Position numbers and translations under genes: made by a program. A stretch of 64,000 nucleotides of DNA from Sphaerosporella brunnea (Eukaryota; Ascomycota; Pezizomycetes; Pezizales; Pyronemataceae). Positions 36,177 to 47,525 of this stretch are shown one piece after another. The stretch is taken from positions 146,479 to 210,478 of the forward strand of contig VXIS01000048.1 of the NCBI GenBank assembly GCA_008704415.1, given 5' to 3'. Position 1 is the stretch's first letter. Every line of letters begins with the position of its first letter. The notes under the pieces are model-generated. The model saw nothing but the letters and a program-made list of their open reading frames with translations. It did no database searches and was not told the origin of the DNA.

Positions 36177-37031
36177 GGTGATTTATCGGGCATAATATGA
36201 GGGTGCAGCTGCGGGATTCGGTCAGTGTCGGGGGATTTCGTGCAGTTTGCCGCGCGGAGATAGGTAAAAATGCTGCGAGACGCCGCTGGCGACGGAGCCG
36301 GACGCGCTAAAGCGAGGAAGCGGCGATGAGGTCTAGAAGCTTCAGGGGATCGACAGCGTCTGTCTGCGAATTGTCTCTAGACTTGTCTACAGCTGCGGGC
36401 GGGGGGGGGCCTGGGTAGATCCAGAAGCAGAAGCAAGGCACTCTCTCTCCGCTCTCCGGCCGCCGTAGGAAAAACCGAATAGTAATCGATTAGGGGGCGC
36501 ACAGTGAGGGAATCACGACTCTCGAGACAAATGACCAGTGATTCGCAATGGGGGGTTTCGAAGCTGGAGCGGCCAGCTCGGTAGAATTTCGGGGGGTTTT
36601 GTCATTGGGGGCGCAGAGGCGAGCTATTCCCAGAATTGGGCGCAGAGGCGAGCGGTTCGCGGAGGACTCTGGGGGCAGTGTAACGCGAGCGAGAACTTGT
36701 GATTCGGCCGGACTCGCGACGTCACTCGGCTCATTTCCTCTTCGGGATTTGCCCCAAAAGCGCCGTGTTTTCGAGCTCCAAGAACTCGGAAGCCCCGGAA
36801 TGAGCCTCGAAATCGTCACTATTGCAATATTGTACGCTAAATCCGCTGTTCGCAGCATTCCTACCCCCACACCAACATGCAGCAAACCTTCACTAACCAT
36901 GGGTGCCAGCGATGCATGCTGACAACAGCATCGACTACGGCAGCTTGCAGGTGGTTGGACAAACCAAAAGTGGTTCGACTGAATTCCTATCTATCAACTT
37001 CAAGTACTTATAATTGCGACGGCCCGCCTTC
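36177..37031. promoter_or_regulatory. Divergent promoter region, regulator / ABCG transporter
   Basis: 855 bp separating the start codons of the Zn2Cys6 gene (minus) and the ABCG gene (plus). Inverted or everted CGG-type triplets, the usual targets of such regulators, occur (for example CCGGCCGCCG near 36456 and CGGCCGG near 36711), but none stands out as a defined operator. A short direct repeat, (gg)gcgcagaggcgagc, occurs at 36608-36623 and 36638-36653. Confidence 0.45.
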
Positions 37032-39088
37032 ATGAGGGACACCCGACCGCCAGCCTCCGCAACTGCCGAAATGTCTGCCACGCCCTCCAACTCCGTTGAT
37101 CTCGAAGCCAATCCCGCTGCAGCAAATTCTATCGCCGAATTTCAATGGCGAGGCATCACGGTCACAGTCAAAGACATGAAAACGAAGAAGCCCATCAATA
37201 TCCTCGAGGGCGTGACTGGAAGTGCTCGGCCAGGTAGCAAACTCGGCATTACAGTGGCATTGGTGTGCTTTTGTTGACAAGACGGATAGGCGAAATGGTT
37301 GCTCTAATGGGCCCCAGCGGATCAGGAAAAACAACTCTTCTCAATGCTCTGGCCCGCCGGCCGGCCGCTGCCTCCGCCCAAGTCTCCGGCGATTTGCTGA
37401 TTGACGGCCGAGAATTCGATTCGAAATTCTTGAAGAGTATCAGCACATATGTTGAGCAAGAGGATGCTCTGATCGGTATGTCGACACCGTGCTATCATTT
37501 TGGACCAGCTTTGTCTCACAGCAAGTAGGGTCTTTGACCGTCAGAGAGACCATTGAATTCGCGGCCCGACTTTCACCTGCCTCTACAGGCACTGGACGTG
37601 CTGCTAGAGTTAGCGAATTGATCCGGGCCTTTGGTTTAGAGAAGCAGGAGCATGCGATTGTCGGGACGCCGGTCCAGAAAGGAATATCTGGTGGTCAAAA
37701 GCGGCGAGTAAGCGTAGCCAGCCAACTCATTACGCGCCCAAAAATTCTATTCCTGGATGAGCCGGTAAATACAAATGACCAACCTTCATTCGGTATTGTA
37801 GCACGACTGATGAGACATTCAGACCAGCGGCCTCGATTCCACTGCGGCTTACGAAGTCATGTCCTGCATTCGCAACGTGGCAATGGCCGAAAACATCCTA
37901 GTTGTCTGCAGCATCCATCAGCCGTCTACTGCTACATTCGGCCTCTTCTCTCACTTGGTTCTGATGTCAGGAGGGAAACTCGTTTACTCCGGCGTCAGAT
38001 CAGAAGCGGTGCAATATTTTGCTAACCAAGGCGTGCCTGTTCCCGACTTGACGAACCCTGCAGAACACTTCCTGGATGTCTGCAACACCGACTTCAACAA
38101 CACTGACGCGGGGGTGGAAAGGCTGGAGCGTCTAGTCTCCGCCTGGAACTCTGAGCCATTGAGTACAAAAGAACCCAAATCGGAGGCCACAAGGCTCACG
38201 TCGACAGACTCGTCCCACCGCAGCTCTCTTCGAAAAACGCTGGTTCTTCTGCACAGGCTGTGGCTTAAGTCGTATCGCGATGTACTGGCATACTGGCTCA
38301 GAGTTGCGATGTATCTGGGATTGGCTTTCATGATGGGGACCGTCTGGCTGCGCCTCGATTCTTCTCAGAAAAACATCCAGCCATTCATCAACGCGATTTT
38401 CTTTTCAGGCGCATTCATGTCATTCATGGCCGTCGCTTACATTCCCGCTTTCCTTGAGGATTACTCGTCTTTCCAGAAAGAGCGTCACAACGGACTCTAC
38501 GGACCTACCTCCTTCCTACTCTCCAATTTCCTTATCGGTATTCCGTTTATTTTCCTGAACACACTTTTGTTCTCCATCATAACGGTTTTCCTTGTCAACT
38601 TCCGCCATGATGCGACCAGCTTCTGGAAGTACGTCATGTGGCTATTCCTGGATCTCCTCGCAGCAGAATCACTGGTCGTTCTTATATCCTGCATCTTCCC
38701 GATCTTTGTGGCCTCCCTCGCTATCACCGCCTTCGCCAACGGACTGTGGATGAGCGTTGGAGGATTCTTGGTGCCGCAGAGTGTCCTCAACGTCTTCTGG
38801 TACTACACTTTCTACTGGATAGATTATCAGCGATATGTCTTCCAGGGAATGATGTTCAACGAGTTCGAACACAGAGAGTACAAGTGCCCTCGCTCAGCCA
38901 CCGGTGAAGGGTATCAATGCATGTATGCTAGCCCACTGCAGGACGAGGGCAGGATTGCGGGTTCGGGTGTCTTGACGGCTATGGGGTACGGAAGGAAGAG
39001 GGAGGGAATGTGGATCGGTATTCTCATTGCCATAATTGCGGGTTTGAGGTTGCTGGCATGGGTCACCCTGAAGTTGAAAAAGCACTGA
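37032..39088 (+). CDS. ABCG (WHITE-type) half-transporter
   Basis: Exons 37032-37233, 37290-37475, 37529-37764 and 37823-39088 give 629 residues (616 if Met 37071 is used). NBD-TMD order of ABCG half-transporters. Walker A GPSGSGKTT (about residues 75-83), a Q-loop in the YVEQED segment, signature ISGGQKRR (about 182), Walker B ILFLDEPTSGLDS with its D-loop, and H-loop CSIHQPS are all intact. The membrane part (about 320-629) has six hydrophobic helices, including FMMGTVWLRLDSSQ, RHNGLYGPTSFLLSNFLIGI and FANGLWMSVGGFLVP. A Cys-containing extracellular loop (YKCPRSATGEGYQCMY) lies before the last helix. It must dimerise to work. Introns are 56, 53 and 58 bp. Divergent neighbour is a Zn2Cys6 regulator, so regulated export of a small molecule is plausible but not shown. 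Confidence 0.93.
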
Positions 39089-39724
39089 GCTATGAGCTAG
39101 ATATAGGCTCATATCTGGTTAGAGGGACAGAGTTTGGCTTCTGAGGAAGGCTTTGCATTTTCAGGGCTTATAAAGGTTTAATTTTGCTTTGTTAACTGAG
39201 GCCACCTCTGTAACTGTAGGCAATTACTCACAATCTCTACTCTGTTCTATGTATATAATAGAAGCTTCTCCATGCATATGATAAACTCGAAGCGAAGCAC
39301 CAACAGAATCCACAGATTCTCACTCGAGTCACACCTTGGGACAAAGTCCCGCCTGAATTATTTTCGGAAATCCCGAGTATCTCTGTTTTTTTGAACCAAG
39401 ATCTTTTGGGCACCGATCTGAAAGAACCTGCAGCCTGATCTACTGTATTAATTCTATCTTAAACACCGTGGGCCGGGGAGGCAAGGTTGTGCACATCGAC
39501 TGTAAATTGCGGTAAGAAGAGCACTGCCCTCAGGCTCGCTCTCGCAGGTTTTAATAGCTTGGCATCAGCCCACGTGCTTAAGATAGAGTTCACTCACATA
39601 ATACGGTAAATTTAGACCAGGCCCCACGTGCACACGGAACTAACCGATTTTCACTTTGTTTGCCCCACCATCATTACCCACGCCCGTCGACACGGACACA
39701 CCGAACCGAGCGCACATCATCACG
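39089..39724. other. Intergenic, ABCG 3' flank and RIO1 promoter
   Basis: No gene seen. CACGTG occurs at 39572 and CCCACGTGC at 39623, E-box-like words upstream of RIO1. Confidence 0.5.
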
Positions 39725-41393
39725 ATGACTTCCGCCGTGCCCGCAATCGCGCCCGCACAGCCGGGATACACATATGATGCCTCCAAAGGCTACGTCGACC
39801 CCAGCGCTGAGTATCGAGACCCGGCGGAACACTCCGACGAAAACGAAGACGACGATGTCGATGATTTGTTTGATGACGAAGACGGAGACAACGACATCTT
39901 TGCGGACCACGACGATGGCCTCGTCGCTGCAGGTGGTGGCGGCGACCTGACGAAGCGGTACAACCGGCAGAGGGAGGCCGCGGCGGGAATCAACAAGGGC
40001 GTCAATGCGGCTGTACAAAAGCAGGCGCGGGTGACGGATCACATCACGAAGCTGTCGCAGTTCGCGGGGAGGATAAAGTTGGATGATCTTGGTCCTGCTG
40101 GAACCGGAGGTGGCCAGGCGAAGAGTACCGACAAGAGTGATCGCGCAACGTCGGAGCAGGTGTTGGATCCAAGGACGAGAATGATCCTGCTCCAGCTTAT
40201 CAACAGGGGGCATATCAACACGATCAACGGTGTCATTTCTACGGGTAAGGAGGCGAACGTTTACCACGCTCTCGCGGAAGAAAGTGGAAAACACATCGCG
40301 ATTAAGGTCTACAAGACGGCGATTTTGGTTTTCAAGGACCGCGACCGATACGTCACGGGAGAGCACCGGTTTAGACACGGATATTCGAAGAGTAACCACC
40401 GATCCATGGTGAAACTCTGGGCGGAGAAGGAGCTACGAAACCTGAAGCGTCTCCATGTTGCCGGCCTTCCCTGCCCCGAGCCATTGCACCTTCGCCTCCA
40501 CGTCTTGGTCATGGAATTTCTGGGAGACAAAAAGGGCTGGCCCGCCCCTCGTCTCCGAGACGCCGGTATCCAAGGTGAGGAGGAGTGGGATCGCTGCTAC
40601 CTCGAGATGGTAAGCATCATGTGGCGCATGTACCAAGTTTGCAAGCTGGTGCACGCAGATTTGAGTGAGTACAACGTTCTCTACCACCGCGGACATCTGT
40701 GGGTCATCGACGTCTCCCAGTCTGTGGAGTTGGATCACCCCCGTACCTTCGAATTCCTCCGCATGGATATCAAGAATATCACCGACTTTTTCCGCCGCAA
40801 TGGCGTAGAACCAGTGGGAATGCGAAGGCTGTTCGAGTTCATCACCGAAACCCCGATCGACGAGGAGATGGCAAAGGACCCTGAGGCTGTTTTGGACGCC
40901 CTGAGGGCCCTGCCTAGAGGTGGAGACACAGAGGAGGAGGAAGAGGTCTTCCGCCAAACGTACATTCCCAGAACACTAGAGGAAGTTTATGATTATGAAC
41001 GCGATGCAGAGATTGTCGAGCGAGGTGAGGGTCGGGGGCTGGTCTACAACCAGCTTCTGGCGCCAAAATTGGCCGCAAAGGCGGATGAGAGTGAAGAGGA
41101 GAGCGAAGAGGAGGAAGTCGATCTCAGCGACGAAGAAGGCGAGGAAGAGGAGGAAGAGGAGAGTGAAGAGGCTAGGGAGAAGAGGTTCCAAAAGACACCC
41201 CGAGGCAAGAAGCACGAAGACAAGGAAGCCAAGAAGGTGAGTTCGATCTCCAGCGCCGCGCAACATCGCTAACGCCGGTAATTAGGAACACAAAAAGAAA
41301 GTGAAAGAGGAGAAGAAAGAGGCACGCAAGACGAAGATGCCCAAACATATGAAGAAACGTCTGATATCATCTGGAAAGGGAAAGTCCAAGTAG
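39725..41393 (+). CDS. RIO1: Serine/threonine protein kinase RIO1
   Basis: Exons 39725-41236 and 41286-41393 (49-bp intron, GTGAGT donor, GCTAAC branch) give 539 residues. RIO-type kinase with the RIO1 signatures: STGKEANVYHA in place of a P-loop (about residue 172), the long insertion IAIKVYKTAILVFKDRDRYV (flexible loop), catalytic HADLSEYNVLY (about 310) and metal-binding VIDVSQSVELDHP (about 329). N-terminus is acidic. The C-terminus is an acidic run of Glu/Ser followed by the basic tail KMPKHMKKRL encoded by the second exon, as in other RIO1 proteins. Role in the family: cytoplasmic maturation of the 40S ribosomal subunit (20S pre-rRNA processing) and recycling of late factors. First ATG in frame is 39725. 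Confidence 0.96.
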
Positions 41394-42556
41394 AGGGTAA
41401 CAAGGAACATGGAATAGGGATCCACTCTGCACGTGCGGCGTTGAGGAGTTGCTTTTCTTTTCTTTCACTTGGCGGGATGGGACAAAAGTTTGATTTATTT
41501 TTATTCATTTTTTTCCTCGTTGCCTCACGAACTATGATTCACAATCTAGGCCTGTGCGACCATAAAGTACGACAATGCAACGCAACAAGCCAGAAGTACT
41601 GCACTTTTCAACCTCAAAACACCGCTTTTGGTGGGAATGCCGCGCCCAAACCAGGTGAAAAGAGGCCGCGATCCGGCCGCTTTGGGTGGGAATACAGTGC
41701 CTAGGCCCCCAGCCGCGCCCAAGTGAAAAGGCTGCTTATGTTTTGGTGTTTGTTTGTAAACAGAGAGACAGAGCGAAAGCTTCAGGGTCAAATCGCGGCC
41801 CCGGAGGTTGAGAGGGAGAGTTTTAGGAGAAAAGCGGGCTGCCATGGAAACGGCGGGCGAGCTCTAAAAAAAGGTCGCCGCAGCAAGAGACACAGCAAAG
41901 CTCCCAAACATGTATCACTCATGCTATGTACTGCTAAAAACACCTAGTAATATGTGCCTGGGATGGCGAGCCCACAGCGCGGTCAACATACTGTCGGGGT
42001 GGAGTTGAGAGGTGGTCCGCCTCCTCCCGCACTTGATTGAGAATGTCGTAGTCTTCTGTGCTCATCCCTTCGCTCACAAGTCAGTTTTCCATGCTTTTCA
42101 AGGTCCTGGGAACATACTGGGCTGGAGCTGTTCAGATACTGCGGGGGTTCAGTGTTCGGTCCGCGATGCAGTCTTGTGTTGCGCCGTTGGTGGAGGTCAA
42201 TGGAACGCCTGCCTGACGTCAGGTTGGCTGGCATCCGAGTCCTACTCTCAGAAAACCTAACCGCCCAGACTTTTGAACACCGCGCGCGCGGTATAAGGAA
42301 TCCTACGGTACTTAAGTAACTACGTGCTTCATGATTGTGTTCAAAGAGCGATTGATCGAGAGCGCATTCCCAACATTCGATAGTGGCCAAGCCATGAGTC
42401 ACCAGTTGTCACTTGGAGAATCCCGCAGAGCCGCATAGCCGGGTAAACGCGAGCTCGTCGGCGACAGGTTGAAGGTGAGTCCATCCCACCACCGCCGACA
42501 CATCTCCATCGCGACTTCATCACCACCACCTCAACCTATCTCAACATTGGAGAAGC
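41394..42556. other. Intergenic, RIO1 3' flank to proteasome promoter
   Basis: Contains a degenerate two-copy repeat (listed) just after RIO1 and no supported gene. The last 100 bases before 42557 are pyrimidine-rich. Confidence 0.5.
41623..41731. repeat. Degenerate two-copy direct repeat
   Basis: Two units share CGCTTT[T]GGGTGGGAAT, then GCCGCGCCCAA and GTGAAAAG.GGC, in the same order with spacers of different length. The second unit carries an extra ~17-base insert containing cagtgcctaggccccca. Confidence 0.6.
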
Positions 42557-43678
42557 ATGGCCGACCGATACTCCTTCTCTCTTACCACTTTCTCCCCTAG
42601 GTGCGCCCGGAATCGATGAGTTTTGATGGGTTTGGAAGCTAACAAGCAGCAGCGGGAAGCTTGTTCAGATAGGTGCGTTCGCATAGCTACTCTCATCACC
42701 TCCAAAACAACTTCCATCCCCCGCTGGAGCGATGCTACCGATACGACCACATTCACTACGGCTATTCACCGGATAAACTGTGATGCTGGCGCTTGGTGCT
42801 GACAACTTTCTCCAGAATACGCTCTGAACGCGGTGAACCAAGGAGTAACCGCTCTCGGCATCAAAGGTCTTATAACTGATATCTCCCGCCTAGCTCCTCT
42901 AACACATCTCCTACAGCTACCAATGGCGTCGTTCTTGCTACCGAGAAGAAATCCAGCAATGCACTCACCAACCCCTCCTCGCTCGAGAAGATCGCCTACG
43001 TAACCCCCGACATCGGCATGGTCTACTCAGGCATGGGCCCAGACTTCCGCGTTCTCGTCGACAGAGCCCGTAAGGTTTCGCACACGAACTATAAGCGCAT
43101 ATACAACGAGTATCCGCCCACGAGAATATTGGTTCAGGATGTTGCCAAGGTGATGCAGGAGGCTACTCAGAGCGGTGGTGTCCGGCCGTATGGTGTCAGT
43201 TTGCTAGTTGCTGGTTGGGATGAGAAGCCTGCAGGAACTGGAAAGGGAGGCCCCGCATTGTATCAGGTGTGTCGGGAGATCCCCCGGACGACAAGGGTTC
43301 GGACTAATTTGGGGATTAGGTCGATCCTTCCGGATCCTACTTCCCATGGAAGGCTACCGCTATCGGCAAGTCTGCGACTTCGGCCAAAACCTTTCTTGAG
43401 AAGCGTTACTCTGAGGGCCTCGAGTTGGAGGATGCCATTCATATCGCTCTCCTGACGCTCAAAGAGACGGTTAGTGGTCTTTATTGAGTTAGTTTCATGA
43501 CGGATTGCTAATATACCCACAGATCGAAGGCGAGATGAGCGGCGAGACCATAGAAATCGGCATTGTCGGTCCCCCCGCAGATAACCTCCTCGGGTATGAG
43601 GGCGTCGAACACGCCAGGGGTCCCAGATTCAGGAAGCTGAGTCCGCAAGAGGTAGACGACTATCTGACGAACTTGTAA
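42557..43678 (+). CDS. PRE8: 20S proteasome subunit alpha type-2
   Basis: Exons 42557-42600, 42653-42672, 42816-42866, 42917-43266, 43320-43469 and 43523-43678 give 256 residues. The start [20 protein letters not shown] with [18 protein letters not shown] is the alpha-subunit N-terminal signature of alpha2. Then [76 protein letters not shown] and the acidic C-terminus. Alpha subunits form the gated outer rings and have no active-site Thr, as here. The second exon is only 20 bases; without it the conserved SGKLVQIE segment is lost, so it must be used. Symbol follows the yeast name. Confidence 0.95.
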
Positions 43679-44179
43679 TTGGGAATGGCAGTCTACACGC
43701 GTCCTGACTAGATCACTGAAGACGATAGCTCTGAATAATGGATTTAGCGCATTCTAGATGGGCCGAATGACTCTCTATGACTCGTCAGGCTTCTTCTTGG
43801 GCCGTGTGCTTCCCTATGTTCAAAAGTCCCTTTCCCGCCCTCACTAGGCCTGACCATGCAATTCGTAGTCCCCCAAAGTCGTCGTACCTTAGTTCATGTC
43901 TCACAATAGCCCTCCTTGCCTGGTCTTCTTACTCTTAATCGTCCAATTGACCTGTAAATCGCGGAGTTCAGTACAATTTCACCTCAGTTGTTATCCCTCA
44001 CCACCACTCGATGGCAGCGGCTTCGTCTGGCTTTATCGGCGAGATACGGCCACTGAGAATTCGAAGTTCGTCCAGTTGTGAAACTACTAGTGAATCATGA
44101 AGTATCATCCGAAAATGTGATCTGTAGGCTCATCATGCATTGGAGTCTGCGGTATCTTGCTTACAGCTCCCCATGCCTT
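43679..44179. other. Intergenic, no gene seen
   Basis: 3' flank of the proteasome gene; no recognisable frame. Confidence 0.5.
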
Positions 44180-44603
44180 TCACTCGCGATGTCGCACTAA
44201 GGCAATGTCCTCCTTCTCGAGTTGGCCCGAAATCGTTTGCCAATCAAGATCCTTCCACGGACAATCAGCAAACTCTTCGGTTCGAAGTGCTTCGAGCGAT
44301 GATGCCAAATAATCTCCGTACCCATGCATGAGGCGAATTGCAGATATTAGACCGATCTGTGCGACCAGAGTGGCGACAAGACCCTCCTGGAAGCGGTTGC
44401 AGAAGGTTAGCGTCCAGCAACGGGAAGATCGTCTGTTCATGTGCCTCATCAATCACGATCTGTGCTTCGTTTCCGGACAACAGGTTCGCGCATTTTTCCC
44501 CACAAGCGTTCAGGTTGAGTGCGTTACACACATGGCGCTCCCAAAGATATTTCTCATCTAGGAACGTTTCTTTAACGATCGGATGTACTCCACCCATTGC
44601 CAA
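44180..44603 (-). other. Candidate gene fragment, unrecognised
   Basis: Two overlapping minus-strand frames look like one broken or spliced product. The upstream one reads MGGVHPIVKETFLDEKYLWE ... LSGNEAQIVIDEAHE. The downstream one reads GLVATLVAQIGLISAIRLMH, then PWKDLDWQTISGQLEKED, to a stop at 44180. A GCTAAC branch-like word and CTTCCAG acceptor (about 44402) would enter the second frame, but I found no clear donor. No family recognised. It could be a short gene or a remnant. Confidence 0.3.
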
Positions 44604-45499
44604 AGTGCCGATGCTTCAAAGCTTTCCATCCACCGGAGGATAAGGTACACTCCAACTGGTTGGAGAGCCCCAAGTTGATTGGACGTGTTTCCTTTGTTTG
44701 CACTGTAATTATTTCTTGTTGCTTTTGTATTGCGTCACCTCACACATGGCCATAGCCGAAAGGCTGCATGCCGGATGGATAAATAAATAAATAATCCGCC
44801 GGAGTCGGAAATTCGGTTCCGGGATAGCGGGCACGTTATCCAGGCAATGATAGCTCCTGCCAGAGGTCTACCAAAAGCAGCTCTTCTAAGGCCTACCGAA
44901 GCCAGCAGGAGGGCTATCAAAGGCAGCAGGAGGACTATCGAATTGCAGATTTCGATGGTGGACGCGTGTGGCATACCTTCAAAGCCGGCAAGATCGAGGA
45001 AGGCGATTTGGTCGATGGCGTCAACGTCCTGCCTACCAAAAGCAGCTCTTCTTTTTGCCGGTTGCGGGAACGCGTAATCAAGGTGAGCAGCAGCGAGCAG
45101 AACGAAAGTTGACGGCGGAAAAGATAGAGAGACGGAGAGATGAAGGGAGTGGAAGGAAGAAGGAAGAGGCGAAGAAGGGTAGACGCTTCGCAGCTCGCAG
45201 ACTCATCAACAACGTTGCCAGGACCTGCAGTTGCGCATGCGCGTTTCACAAAACAGACCTAGATCTTCGCCATTGGTTTTTCTGGATGCCGATGTTGAAA
45301 TTTCCGTATTATCCTTTAGAGTCTGCGACATGGGACTCGGTTTCGGACATTGATTTTTCGTATGTGGCCCATTTCGGACCGATGAGCAGGAACCTCCAAT
45401 TGCTATGAGACTCAAAAACAAAGCTGAAAAAACCAGTCCCACTAGCCATCCGACCCCCAATCACTGCTATAACTACTGTATTTCTATCTCCCTCCACCC
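44604..45499. other. Accessory intergenic sequence with a repeated 20-mer
   Basis: The phrase CTACCAAAAGCAGCTCTTCT occurs at about 44869 and again at 45034, with a looser copy between. A Lys/Arg/Glu-rich plus-strand frame (45100-45200, QRAERKLTAEKIERRRDEG) resembles the charged tails of DDE transposases but has no catalytic domain. No gene supported. Confidence 0.35.
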
Positions 45500-45504
45500 C
45501 ACCA

Positions 45505-46170
45505 CCCCACCGCAGCCTCAGTTTCATCGCACTCTGGGGGATCGGCGGCCTCGGCGGCCTCGGCGACCTCTTGGTCATCAGGAATGGTGACTGTTTTCTG
45601 AAGGGGAAGTTAGCGAGGCCGTGGCAAGAGGGGGTTTTAGCAGAGAGTGAGGGACTTGGTTTTGGTTTATAGATGGTTTACCTTTTCCTTTGGTAGGATG
45701 CTTGCCGGTAGCCTTCTTCGCCTTTTTTTAAAGCTTCTGATGGGTGTCTTTTGCTTTTATTTTGCCGTCATAGCAGATCCGAATATCCTCCTTCTCTGTA
45801 ATAACGAGATCGGCTTGGATGAGGGCGGACTGGATCTGATGGGCAAGGTGACGGAGCAGGGTGATTGTGGTTCCTTCATCCACCTCATCTTTTGAAGTTA
45901 ATCACTCCCTTTCGGGCGCAATGACTGGAATACCGTCGCGGACAGAAAAGATGATGTGTTTTTAGTTTTCTATGACCGTAGCTGATTGTTCTCCTCTTGC
46001 AGCAAGTTTCCATAGCACCTATTTCGCGGGCGAACACGGAGCCCAAGATCGGCGTGGAACTGAAAGCTGCCACCCAAACTTTCTTCCTGTGCGCGTCGTT
46101 GAAACGGCAGGTGTTTTTTGCCGTGCACTGTGTGCTTCAGGGCCATGGTGAGGTTTTCTAGTATCACTCG
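45505..46170 (-). pseudogene. Decayed gene of unknown function
   Basis: In successive frames on the minus strand: HTVHGKKHLPFQRRAQEESL (about 46135-46075), IFSVRDGIPVIAPERE, DEGTTITLLRHLAHQIQSAL with LVITEKEDIRICYDGKIKA (about 45885-45750), then KKAKKATGKHPTKGKG after an in-frame stop at an A7 run. Then an intron-like GTAAAC...GCTAAC...TTCAG (45684-45599), and a final KTVTIPDDQEVAEAAEAADP ending at 45505. The protein-like runs and the relic intron point to a former gene; stops and frame jumps mean it is dead or mis-framed. I do not recognise the family. Confidence 0.35.
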
Positions 46171-46926
46171 TTACCTGGTGTTGTAGCCGGCCGCTGTGGC
46201 GACCGTGGTCTTCTACAGAGCAGTCCTTTTCTCTTACACACACTCGCACTTCTACACGGGCTGCGAGTGATCGCCAGTGACGATTGCCCTGTCTTCAGCT
46301 ACAGGCAGATTTTTTGGCCCGCATTCACACATAGAAAGCTTTTTTCTTGGCCACGGCTTTGGGCGTGGCAGAATCATGGATTGGCGTAGGTAGTGCTTAC
46401 AGTACCTAAGAGTTGAAACTTGAGCTGGATCTCGATATCAGGGCGACGATACCCCCACACTGGCAGTCGTTAAAAACAAAACGAAACGTTAACTAACCCG
46501 GGAACCGCTGTCAGGGCTGTGGATAAATGTCCCCATCGAGTGCGCAGTCCTGGAGCTATTGCATCGTCTATCCAGGTAGTTAGCCGGCGGGAATCACATC
46601 CGATCTTCGGTGGATACCCTAGGTTTTCTAGCTGTACATGTGGTGGCTATTCCTTCGACGGCAGGACGCCAATGTGTGCGGCGGCGGCGGCGGAAGGGCG
46701 GTGGAGAGGAGAGAAAACAACAACGACTATTTAGTGCATAAAGCGATTATATCCTTGGTGTATATGTTCCGGCCGGATGCGACCATAGCCAGTCGTGACT
46801 GGGGCGTCCCTGGCGTGACTGGGTCAACTGGTATTCCCTCTCACGAACGGTATCTAGGATCACCACCTAAGCATATATATCAACGATTCAAATCGCAGGC
46901 CTGCCCGCGAGCATATAAATCATATA
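46171..46926. other. Intergenic, no gene seen
   Basis: Short frames only. Confidence 0.45.
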
Positions 46927-47525
46927 CTAGTAGCTACGACGTATATTGCCTCTGCTATCTTGATGGTAACCTGAATACATTCTCTGCCTCAAACTCCGCT
47001 TTTTAGTCGCCGGCGCCGCAGTTTGAGCTTCACTGCCAGTGGCACCCGTGCCCACCAGCGAAATTTCTGTCCTTTCGTTCAATGGCGTGAGATTGCCGCA
47101 GTCATACTCTGTTACATGAGCACTGAAGGTCAACGGCATCGGTTTGTACCACATCCCTGCTTGCAGTTGCAAGAGGCGCCGGCCCGATTGCTGGTAGACA
47201 CCAAATGAGCGGCCTGGCGCAGTAGAATCTCGGTTCCTTCAGCTTCCAGAGAAACACTATCGCCGAGGCCTTTGGAGACAGCATCTCTGAGTGGAGCAAA
47301 CAGCATCTTGCCGTTCCAGGGAAAGAAAGAGCTAGAGCCAACATCCAACTCTTGCAAGGTGGTTAGCCCCTCGGGTGGATCGTCGTATAAGGTGGGGAAT
47401 TTGGAAAGTGAGTGCAAGCTAACCATCACTTCATCGGCGAGGATCTGGCGACCGTGGCATTTCCGAATTTCGCGGAAAGCCTCGCCATGCCCTGGGATAA
47501 TCGAAAATTGTGCCCACCAAATCAA
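46927..47525 (-). pseudogene. Remnant of an integrase-type transposon protein, CXC-like C-terminus
   Basis: The minus-strand frame ending at 47130 finishes with CNCKQGCGTNRCR and a stop. In the next frame the sequence continues HVTEYDCGNLTPLNERTE (about 47130-47075). Joined, these give a C-x-C-x3-G-C-x4-C-x-C ... C-H ... D-C-G-N pattern. I associate it with Cys-rich ends of integrase-core proteins of fungal mobile elements and with TSO1/CXC-like zinc clusters. The upstream part (LADEVMVSLHSLSKFPTL, then LLRQAAHLVST) is protein-like but unassigned. The frame change inside the Cys cluster indicates decay. Confidence 0.42.

Noticed and set aside
34825..39088. Secondary-metabolite cluster around the Zn2Cys6/ABCG pair
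   Set aside because: No polyketide, peptide or terpene synthase and no tailoring cluster within the window; only a regulator-transporter pair is supported.
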